This document shows positions 6,865-12,926 of a DNA stretch of 12,926 nucleotides, piece after piece. The position numbers were made by a program, and so were the translations under genes. Where the stretch lies: the NCBI GenBank assembly GCA_934718155.1, contig CAKUZF010000057.1, positions 1 to 12,926 of the forward strand. The letters run 5' to 3'. This stretch comes from an uncultured Parabacteroides sp. GTDB taxonomy: Bacteria; Bacteroidota; Bacteroidia; Bacteroidales; Tannerellaceae. The notes under the pieces were generated by a model, which was given only the letters and a program-made list of their open reading frames with translations, searched no databases and was not told where the DNA came from. Position 1 is the stretch's first letter. Each line of letters opens with the position of its first letter.

Positions 6865-8023
6865 TACAGACAACATACAGCAAAGAACGCAACTGCAACT
6901 GGAGAATGCGTGGGTGCAGATTTCTGCCTTTCGCATGAAGGAAGGGGTGAGTGAATACCAGGTGATGATTCATGCCACGCATCCCGAGCAGACCTATTCG
7001 GAGCAGTTGAACGCCGTTTTAGACACCTATTATAACCTGTTGGAGAAAGAGCTGAAGGGAGCGACGGCGGTCTTCAAACGCTATTTCTTGAGCGACGCTG
7101 CCAACCAGGAAGACGGGCTCATGGCCCAGCTGCCCGAATGCGACACGTGCGGATGCTCCGTGATTCAGCAGGCCCCCCTAAACGGCACGAAGGTCGCCCT
7201 GTGGGTCTATTTGCTGACCGATATAGAGACCAGCGCCTTGAGCTGCGGCCTCTTTGAGGCCACGCACAGCGCCTATCGCCACCTGTGGGGCGGAAGTGCT
7301 TCTAATCAGGCGAAAAACTCGGAGTATCAAACCCGCTTGCTGCTGAAGGACTACATCTTGCAGCTGATGGAGCAGGGCGGCTATCTGGCCGAGAACTGCA
7401 TCCGCACGTGGTTCTTCGTGCAGAATGTCGACGTGAACTACGCGGGCGTGGTGAAGGCGCGCAATGAGGTGTTCTTCACCCAAAACCTGACGGAGAAGAC
7501 CCACTATATAGCCAGCACTGGCATCGGGGGGCGCCAAGCCGACCCTTCAGTCAGTGTGCAGCTCGACACCTATGCCGTGATCGGCTTGAAGCGCGAGCAG
7601 ATCCGCTACCTGTATGCGCCTACCCACCTGAATCCAACCTACGAGTATGGCGTGAGCTTCGAGCGGGGCACCGCCGTGGATTATGGCGATCGGAGGCAGG
7701 TGTTTATTTCGGGAACCGCCAGCATCAACAATAAGGGCGAGATTCTCTATGTCGGCGATATCCGTAAGCAGACCGAGCGCATGTGGGAGAATGTCGGCGC
7801 TTTACTGGCCGAGGCGGAATGCACGTTCGACCACGTGGGGCAGATGATCGTTTACCTGCGCGACGTGGCCGACTACGCGGTTGTTGATAAGATGTTCAAG
7901 GAGCGTTTCCCGGGCGTCCCTTGTGTGATTGTGCATGCGCCGGTGTGCCGTCCGGGATGGCTCATCGAGATGGAATGCATGGCGACAAGGCAGACGGAGA
8001 ATAGCGTTTTTCCTGCTTTTTAA
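6857..8023 (+). CDS. Tandem Rid-fold protein, FkbO/Hyg5 chorismatase-like
   Basis: A 388-residue protein without signal peptide, hence cytoplasmic. The C-terminal ~130 residues have the YjgF/RidA fold signature: 'VFISGTASINNKGEILYVGDI', 'AECTFDHVGQMIVYLRDVADY', and an ending 'CRPGWLIEMECMA' (364-376) where RidA has '..EIEAIA'. The RidA substrate arginine (in its 'PARTCV' region) is missing; the stretch reads GVPCVIV. The CRP-x-W-x-IE-x-E ending instead recalls chorismatases (FkbO, Hyg5, XanB2), which have a Rid-like double domain and convert chorismate to hydroxybenzoate or a dihydrodiol. The N-terminal half also looks like a degenerate Rid repeat and carries CDTCGC (95-100). TTG at 6848 is in frame, but ATG at 6857 is preferred. 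It is the last gene of the operon, overlapping the cytochrome gene and followed by a terminator. The fold is likely; the reaction is uncertain. Confidence 0.7.
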   Translation: MNNTDNIQQRTQLQLENAWVQISAFRMKEGVSEYQVMIHATHPEQTYSEQLNAVLDTYYNLLEKELKGATAVFKRYFLSDAANQEDGLMAQLPECDTCGCSVIQQAPLNGTKVALWVYLLTDIETSALSCGLFEATHSAYRHLWGGSASNQAKNSEYQTRLLLKDYILQLMEQGGYLAENCIRTWFFVQNVDVNYAGVVKARNEVFFTQNLTEKTHYIASTGIGGRQADPSVSVQLDTYAVIGLKREQIRYLYAPTHLNPTYEYGVSFERGTAVDYGDRRQVFISGTASINNKGEILYVGDIRKQTERMWENVGALLAEAECTFDHVGQMIVYLRDVADYAVVDKMFKERFPGVPCVIVHAPVCRPGWLIEMECMATRQTENSVFPAF

Positions 8024-8042
8024 TTTAATTTTTTCTGTCGCG

Positions 8043-8079
8043 AGGGCCACGGGGATGCTTTCTCCGTGGCCCTTTGTTT
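8043..8079 (+). terminator. Rho-independent terminator of the six-gene operon
   Basis: Bases 8043-8055 pair with 8061-8073 in a 13-bp stem containing one G-U pair (core AGGGCCACGG with CCGTGGCCCT), around a 5-base loop, followed by TTTGTTT. It lies 20 bases after the stop of the Rid-like gene and separates the operon from the ABC exporter. Confidence 0.9.
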
Positions 8080-8120
8080 GCCGATTAGGCGGCGTTCTTT
8101 TTAGCCCGTTTCGCAGCCCT

Positions 8121-8244
8121 TGCTCCGATGCTGCTCTAAGGCTGCTCCGAGGCTGCTCCGAGGTTGCTCTAATGTTTCTCTAATCCAGGGTTAGAGAAAC
8201 GTTAGAGAAAGATTAGAGAAACGTTAGAGCTCGATTAGAGCTAA
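8121..8244. repeat. Mirror-image array of eleven 11-bp units
   Basis: Six 11-bp units run from 8121 to 8186, each with core CTCTAA or CTCCGA, for example TGCTCCGAGGC and TTCTCTAATCC. After a 3-base centre (8187-8189), five 11-bp units run from 8190 to 8244, each with core TTAGAG, for example GTTAGAGAAAC and ATTAGAGCTAA. Phase is exact in both arms. The arms are inverted relative to each other, so the array folds back in register; the innermost pairing is GTTTCTCTAA (8174-8183) with TTAGAGAAAC (8191-8200). The repeat length is about one helical turn. No known repeat family was recognised. Confidence 0.9.
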
Positions 8245-8378
8245 AGCGTTGCAGCTTGGGAGCTGTCATTGCCTTTTAACCCGATTGGTTGACCTTTATC
8301 GAATTTGCTTTTAGATCCGGTTGACCGAACGAGCGGCATTATTTCGGCAAGAACCATGTGTATATGGGCGAGTTTTCG

Positions 8379-8386
8379 TACTTTTG
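8379..8386 (+). promoter_or_regulatory. Candidate -7 promoter element of the ABC exporter gene
   Basis: TACTTTTG matches the Bacteroidota -7 consensus TAnnTTTG and lies 26 bases before the ATG at 8413. No good -33 TTG is found 19-21 bases upstream, so a regulator may be needed or the promoter may be weak. Confidence 0.4.
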
Positions 8387-8412
8387 CCTCCAAATCAAAT
8401 GATCTGAAAAGC

Positions 8413-10260
8413 ATGAGAGATTTCTTGCGCGTATTGCGCCGATTTGTACCTCCCTATAAACGGTATCTGGTGTTGAACATCGTCTTCAACATCCTTTCTG
8501 CCATCTTGAACCTTTTTTCCTTTGCCTTGATCATCCCGATCTTGCAGATCCTGTTCAAGATCAATGAGTCGCATTACTCCTTTATGCCTTGGCAGTTCGA
8601 CGCGTCGAGCTGGGAGAGCTGGAAGGCGTTGCCCGACCTTTGCACGAACAACTTCTTTTGGTATGTGTCTGACGTGATCGAGAAGCAGGGCGGTTCGTTC
8701 GCTTTGATTCTGCTGGGCCTTTTCTTGGTGATGGCCACCTTCTTGAAAGTGGCAACGATGTATTTGGCCTTCTACACGATGATCCCAATCCGAACGGGCG
8801 TTGTGCGCGATATCCGAAACCAGATCAATCGCAAGATCACGGAGTTGCCGCTTGGGTTCTTCTCGGAGGAGCGAAAGGGCGATATTATCGCGAGGGTGTC
8901 GGGCGACGTGAACGAGATTGAGACTTCGATCATGAGCTCGCTCGATATGCTTTTCAAGAACCCGATATTAATCGCGATCTACCTGACGGGCATGATCGTG
9001 ATCAGCTGGCAGCTGACGCTGTTTGTCTTGATCCTGCTCCCCGTGGCTGGCTACGTGATGGGACAGGTTGGTAAGAAGCTGAAACGGAAGTCGCTGGAGG
9101 GGCAGCAGCAGTGGGGCCTCTTGATGAGCCAAATAGAGGAGACGTTGAGCGGCTTGCGCATCATCAAGGCGTTTAATGCCGAACGGAAGATTCAGTCGCG
9201 CTTCGAGCGGAGCAACGAGACGTTTCGCGAGATCACGAACAAGGTCTATCGCCGGCAGCAGATGGCCCACCCGATGAGCGAGTTTTTGGGAACGGCCACG
9301 ATCGCCATCGTGCTGTGGTATGGCGGCTCGTTGATCCTGAGTGCCACCAGCCCGATTGACGCGCCAACCTTTATCTACTATCTGGTGATTTTCTATAGCA
9401 TTATCAATCCGGCCAAAGACTTGAGCAAGTCGGTCTATGCCATCCAGAAAGGTCTGGCCTCGATGGAGCGTGTGGATAAGATCTTGCAGGCCGAGAGCTC
9501 GATTCTGGATCCTGAGCAGCCGAAGCCGATCGCTTTGAAAGAGGCCATCACCTATCGGGATGTGTGGTTTAAGTATCAGGATCAATGGGTGTTGAAACAG
9601 ATTAACCTGACGATTCCGCGAGGAACGACGGTGGCGCTTGTTGGCCAGTCGGGCTCGGGCAAGAGCACGATGGTCGATTTGTTGCCTCGCTTTTACGACG
9701 TGGATAAAGGCTCGATCCAGATTGATGGCGTAGATATTCGCGATGCGAGTCTGTACGACTTGCGCGGATTGATGGGCAACGTCAACCAGGAGGCGATCCT
9801 TTTCAACGATACATTCTACAACAATATAGCCTTTGGCGTGGAACATGCCACGCCTGAACAGGTCGAGGAGGCGGCTCGCATCGCCAATGCGCATGAGTTT
9901 ATCGTGGCCAGCGAGCAGGGCTATCACACCAATATCGGAGATAGAGGCGGAAAGCTTTCGGGTGGACAACGTCAGCGTGTCAGCATCGCGCGTGCCATCT
10001 TGAAGAATCCTCCGATCTTGATTCTCGACGAGGCGACCTCGGCGTTGGACACGGAGTCGGAGCGTTTGGTGCAGGAGGCGTTGGAGCATCTGATGAAGGG
10101 GCGCACCACGATCGTGATCGCCCATCGGTTGTCCACCATTCGCCATGCCGATTTGATTTGCGTGCTGCACGAGGGCGAGATTGTTGAGCGGGGCACGCAT
10201 GAGGAGCTGTTGGCCTTGAACGGCTACTACAAGCGACTTTGCGATATGCAGAGTTTTTAA
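8413..10260 (+). CDS. MsbA-like ABC exporter (fused membrane and ATPase domains)
   Basis: A 615-residue half-transporter that would work as a homodimer in the inner membrane. Residues ~15-330 form a six-helix type-1 exporter membrane domain. Residues ~370-610 are the ATPase: Walker A GQSGSGKST near residue 411, Q-loop in 'NVNQEAILFND', signature LSGGQRQR near 515, Walker B 'ILILDEATSALD' near 535-546, and switch His571 (IAHRL). All catalytic residues are intact. The length and order match MsbA-type lipid flippases and related multidrug exporters; which substrate is moved cannot be told from sequence. The open frame reaches back to 8305, but only via a TTG; ATG at 8413 gives the usual short N-terminus (MRDFLRVLRRFVPPYKRY) and follows a -7 element. 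The GH95 gene starts 53 bases downstream. Confidence 0.92.
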   Translation: MRDFLRVLRRFVPPYKRYLVLNIVFNILSAILNLFSFALIIPILQILFKINESHYSFMPWQFDASSWESWKALPDLCTNNFFWYVSDVIEKQGGSFALILLGLFLVMATFLKVATMYLAFYTMIPIRTGVVRDIRNQINRKITELPLGFFSEERKGDIIARVSGDVNEIETSIMSSLDMLFKNPILIAIYLTGMIVISWQLTLFVLILLPVAGYVMGQVGKKLKRKSLEGQQQWGLLMSQIEETLSGLRIIKAFNAERKIQSRFERSNETFREITNKVYRRQQMAHPMSEFLGTATIAIVLWYGGSLILSATSPIDAPTFIYYLVIFYSIINPAKDLSKSVYAIQKGLASMERVDKILQAESSILDPEQPKPIALKEAITYRDVWFKYQDQWVLKQINLTIPRGTTVALVGQSGSGKSTMVDLLPRFYDVDKGSIQIDGVDIRDASLYDLRGLMGNVNQEAILFNDTFYNNIAFGVEHATPEQVEEAARIANAHEFIVASEQGYHTNIGDRGGKLSGGQRQRVSIARAILKNPPILILDEATSALDTESERLVQEALEHLMKGRTTIVIAHRLSTIRHADLICVLHEGEIVERGTHEELLALNGYYKRLCDMQSF

Positions 10261-10285
10261 TCGGTTTTTAATCAGTTTTTGTCAG
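10253..10285 (+). repeat. Three tandem 11-bp units spanning a stop codon
   Basis: GTTTTTAATCG, GTTTTTAATCA and GTTTTTGTCAG follow one another without gaps from 10253 to 10285. The TAA stop of the ABC exporter lies in the first unit. T-runs recur every 11 bases. There is no strong hairpin, so this is not a clear terminator. Confidence 0.7.
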
Positions 10286-10313
10286 TCAAAACAACAGGAA
10301 AATAGCAGTCAAC

Positions 10314-12740
10314 ATGAAACACATTTTGAATTTCTTACTGGCCTTGCTTCTTTTAGGATGCCAGGTGCAGGATTTCCGCACCGCGCAGGAAGTGTCTTAT
10401 TTCTTTGATCGCCAAGCGAAACAGTGGGAAGAGTGCTTGCCGTTAGGCAACGGACGCATTGGCATGATGGCCGATGGAGGAGTGGATAGCGAGCGCATCT
10501 TGCTGAATGAGATCTCGATGTGGTCGGGCAGCAAACAGAATGCCGACAATCCGGCGGCTGCTTATGCCTTGCCTCAGATCCGGCGATTGCTGTTCGAGGG
10601 GCGCAACGACGAGGCGCAAGAGCTGATGTATAACACGTTTGTTTGCAAGGGTGCGGGCAGCAACCTGGGCGACGGGGCGGATGCGCCTTATGGCAGCTAT
10701 CAATTGTTTGGCTATTTGAACTTGCGTTACACGTATGATAACCAGCAGGATTCGGTGGCAAACTATAGGCGCTCGTTGAGCTTGAGCGAGGCAACCTCCC
10801 GAATTTCGTTCAAGCGTGGCCAAGTGGGCTATGAAAGAGAGCAGTTTGCCTCCTTCGCCGACGATTTGGGCGTGATCCATTTGGAGGCCGACGAAGACAA
10901 GATGCTTTCGTTTGCGATAGGAATGAGTCGCGCCGAGCATGCCGAGGTGTCTTGCGTTGGAAATGACCTGCTGCTTAAGGGGCGTCTGCCGGATGGCGTG
11001 GATACCCTGGAAATGAAGGGAACACGTTTCGCTGCGAGGGTTCGTGTCGTGTTGCCGAAGGGAGGACAGTTGGTGCCTTCCGATACGGTGCTCACGGTGA
11101 AAGAGGCTTCGGAGGCGATTGTGCTGGTAGGTTTAGCAACCGATTTCTGGGAGGCGGATGGCTTCGAGGCGACAATTGACCGCCGACTGGCCGAGGCTGA
11201 GAAAAAAGACTATCGTTCGTTGCGTCAGGCGCATATCGAGGCTTATCGGGCGCTGTTCGATCGTGTGTCATTGCAGTTGGGCCGTTCGGAGCGCGACTTG
11301 TGGCCTATCGACAAACGATTGGCCGCTTTTGCCAACGATAAGAACGACCCTTCGCTGGTGGCGCTCTATTTTCAGTTTGGTCGTTATCTGCTTATCTCTT
11401 CCACACGGGTAGGCTTGTTGCCTCCCAACTTGCAAGGACTTTGGTGTAACACGATTCATACGCCATGGAATGGCGATTATCATCTGAATATCAATCTGCA
11501 AATGAACCATTGGCCGGCGGAGGTCACCAACTTGTCGGAGTTGCATTTGCCGTTGGTTGAATGGATCAAGCAGCAGGTGCCCAGCGGAGAGCGCACGGCG
11601 AAGGCTTTCTACAATGCGCGCGGGTGGGTGACGCACATATTAGGAAATGTGTGGGAGTTTACGGCCCCAGGCGAGCATCCCTCTTGGGGTGCGACGAATA
11701 CGTCGGCGGCATGGCTCTGTGCCCATCTATATACGCATTATCTCTATACGATGGATGAGGCCTATCTGCAGGAGATCTATCCAACGATGCGAGGCGCGGC
11801 TCAGTTCTTTGTGGATATGCTGGTGGAGGATCCTCGCTCGAAGTATTTGGTGACGGCTCCAACCACATCGCCCGAGAACGCCTATCGCATGCCGAACGGA
11901 CACGAAGTCAGCATCTGTGCGGGATCTACGATGGATAACCAGATTGTAAGAGAATTGTTTACCAACACGATAGAGGCGGCTAATCGTTTAGGCGTAGATG
12001 CCGATTTTGCGAATGTGTTGGCGCAAAAGCGCGATCGATTGATGCCGACTACGATAGGGAAGGACGGCCGCATCATGGAGTGGTTGGAGCCTTTCGTTGA
12101 GGTGGAGCCAAACCATCGCCACGTGTCGCACCTTTACGGACTTTATCCGGGTGATGAGATTTCGATGGAGCACACGCCCGAGTTGGCCAAGGCTGCCCGT
12201 AAAAGCCTGGAAGTTCGTGGCGACCAAAGCACGGGTTGGTCGATGGCGTGGAAAATCAACTTTTGGGCACGCTTGCATGACGGCGACCACGCCTACAAGC
12301 TGATTGGCGACCTGTTGCATCCCTGCATCGACGAAGCGGGTAAGGCAAGTGGCGGAAGCTATCCGAACCTGTTCTGTTCGCATCCCCCTTTCCAGATTGA
12401 TGGTAATTTTGGAGGTACGGCGGGTATCGCCGAGATGCTGGTGCAGTGTCAGACAGGATTGATAGAGTTTTTGCCCGCATTGCCTGCGGCATGGCCCGAC
12501 GGCAGTTTCACGGGGCTTCGTGTGCGTCGTGGAGGCGAGGTGTCGGCTCGATGGACGAAGGGACAACTGACGGAAGCCGGCTTGAAGGCGACTCGAACGG
12601 ATGTTTTCCGTATCCGTTTGCCGAAATCGTCGGAAAACCTAAGGTTGAAGATGAATCAAAAGGCCGTTTCGTTACCAGTGATCGATGGCGCGTTGACGGT
12701 GCAGATGCAAGCGGGGGATGAATTGTTACTGACGTTCTGA
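10314..12740 (+). CDS. GH95 family alpha-L-fucosidase-type glycoside hydrolase, lipoprotein
   Basis: An 808-residue lipoprotein, the usual length for GH95. The signal peptide ends LLLGC (Cys16), followed by QVQD without an acidic run, suggesting a periplasmic-facing anchor. Domains: N-terminal beta domain (~25-275, starting 'WEECLPLGNGRIGMM'), (alpha/alpha)6 catalytic barrel (~300-680), and C-terminal beta domain (~700-808). Catalytic residues, by comparison with Bifidobacterium AfcA, are all present: Asn392 and Asn394 in 'LNINLQMNHWPA', general acid Glu521 in 'TTSPEN', and Asp696 in 'QIDGNFGG'. GH95 enzymes are inverting and remove alpha-1,2-fucose from host glycans; some members are alpha-L-galactosidases, which cannot be excluded. 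No SusC/SusD pair, sulfatase or fucose-use gene is nearby. It is probably co-transcribed with the ABC exporter 53 bases upstream. Confidence 0.93.
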   Translation: MKHILNFLLALLLLGCQVQDFRTAQEVSYFFDRQAKQWEECLPLGNGRIGMMADGGVDSERILLNEISMWSGSKQNADNPAAAYALPQIRRLLFEGRNDEAQELMYNTFVCKGAGSNLGDGADAPYGSYQLFGYLNLRYTYDNQQDSVANYRRSLSLSEATSRISFKRGQVGYEREQFASFADDLGVIHLEADEDKMLSFAIGMSRAEHAEVSCVGNDLLLKGRLPDGVDTLEMKGTRFAARVRVVLPKGGQLVPSDTVLTVKEASEAIVLVGLATDFWEADGFEATIDRRLAEAEKKDYRSLRQAHIEAYRALFDRVSLQLGRSERDLWPIDKRLAAFANDKNDPSLVALYFQFGRYLLISSTRVGLLPPNLQGLWCNTIHTPWNGDYHLNINLQMNHWPAEVTNLSELHLPLVEWIKQQVPSGERTAKAFYNARGWVTHILGNVWEFTAPGEHPSWGATNTSAAWLCAHLYTHYLYTMDEAYLQEIYPTMRGAAQFFVDMLVEDPRSKYLVTAPTTSPENAYRMPNGHEVSICAGSTMDNQIVRELFTNTIEAANRLGVDADFANVLAQKRDRLMPTTIGKDGRIMEWLEPFVEVEPNHRHVSHLYGLYPGDEISMEHTPELAKAARKSLEVRGDQSTGWSMAWKINFWARLHDGDHAYKLIGDLLHPCIDEAGKASGGSYPNLFCSHPPFQIDGNFGGTAGIAEMLVQCQTGLIEFLPALPAAWPDGSFTGLRVRRGGEVSARWTKGQLTEAGLKATRTDVFRIRLPKSSENLRLKMNQKAVSLPVIDGALTVQMQAGDELLLTF

Positions 12741-12840
12741 AATTCCATCGTTCGCATGCGCACGTACTATTATATACGCCGCTGTCGGGATGAGGCCATT
12801 GCTGCGTTAAGATGAATTTTTTTTGAAAAAAGTTTCCGAA
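12741..12840. other. Intergenic sequence after the GH95 gene
   Basis: No clear terminator hairpin with a T-run was found directly after the GH95 stop. A near-palindrome centred on CGCATGCG lies at 12753-12760. An AT-rich block (eight T, GA-run, 12817-12831) and the perfect palindrome GTTTCCGAAAC (12832-12842) adjoin the promoter at 12845 and may act as upstream promoter sequences. Confidence 0.45.
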
Positions 12841-12844
12841 ACGC

Positions 12845-12874
12845 TTGCGGGTTCAAAAAATAGGCGTACCTTTG
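12845..12874 (+). promoter_or_regulatory. Strong Bacteroidota promoter, possibly of an rRNA operon
   Basis: TTG (12845-12847), a 19-base spacer and TACCTTTG (12867-12874) fit the Bacteroidota consensus fully. A/T tracts upstream would strengthen it. Transcription would start near 12881. The following leader (GAGAAACGAC..., ending GCGATCTTT at the window edge) has no start codon in a convincing context. It resembles rRNA leader sequences that continue into a boxA-like CTTTGA element, but the window stops before this can be seen. Confidence 0.7.
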
Positions 12875-12926
12875 CATCCGCAATCGAGAAACGACATAGG
12901 TTGTGAATCGAGAGGAAGCGATCTTT

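Larger units (their letters stand above)
8080..8412. other. Intergenic region between operon terminator and ABC exporter
   Basis: No protein gene is supported here. The region holds the mirrored 11-bp repeat array (8121-8244), two direct copies of GGTTGACC at 8287-8294 and 8319-8326 (32 bases apart), and a candidate promoter at 8379-8386 for the exporter gene. Confidence 0.6.

Noticed and set aside
7929..8183. 84-codon plus-strand frame overlapping the end of the Rid-like gene
   Set aside because: It passes through the intrinsic terminator and into the 11-bp repeat array, so it is not a gene.
8121..8244. CRISPR array
   Set aside because: The units are 11 bp and contiguous without spacers, and the two arms are inverted. 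No cas gene is nearby.
8968..10200. 410-codon minus-strand open frame opposite the ABC exporter
   Set aside because: It is antisense to an intact, motif-complete ABC ATPase and has no family resemblance of its own.

Overview
The window looks like a Bacteroidales chromosome (Bacteroidota). Two sites match the Bacteroidota sigma factor pattern closely: a TTG or TTTG at -33, a 19-20 bp spacer, and TAnnTTTG at -7. Ribosome binding sites are weak and A-rich. Three lipoproteins carry an acidic run right after the lipidated cysteine, and the porin, imelysin and GH95 genes fit the same group. The genes are GC-rich in third positions, while the first ~690 bases are visibly more AT-rich. The genus cannot be fixed from the sequence; a Tannerella- or Porphyromonadaceae-like organism is only a guess.

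Layout. Bases 1-48 may be the last codons of an unidentified gene. Bases 49-690 hold no convincing gene, but they contain a good minus-strand promoter reading into a foldable stretch (possible small RNA) and a plus-strand promoter for the following operon. Bases 694-8023 hold six same-strand genes: an outer-membrane porin, an imelysin-like lipoprotein, a two-heme DUF1111 lipoprotein, an OprO/OprP-like porin, a one-heme cytochrome c lipoprotein, and a double-Rid-fold protein whose C-terminus resembles FkbO/Hyg5 chorismatases. The set is closed by a clear intrinsic terminator at 8043-8079. Then comes a mirror-image array of eleven 11-bp units (8121-8244). An MsbA-like ABC exporter (8413-10260) and a GH95 alpha-L-fucosidase-type lipoprotein (10314-12740) follow. 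The window ends in a strong promoter (12845-12874) that may start an rRNA operon or another highly expressed gene just outside.

How the genes may work together. Imelysins, DUF1111 di-heme proteins and porins are known partners in bacterial iron-uptake loci. Here the imelysin and both heme proteins are predicted lipoproteins with surface-export-like signals, so the set could be a cell-surface iron-handling or redox module. The last gene, a soluble chorismatase-like enzyme overlapping the cytochrome gene by 8 bases, is the unexpected member: it might make a small aromatic compound used by the surface proteins. That link is inference. The ABC exporter and the fucosidase look like a separate transcription unit.
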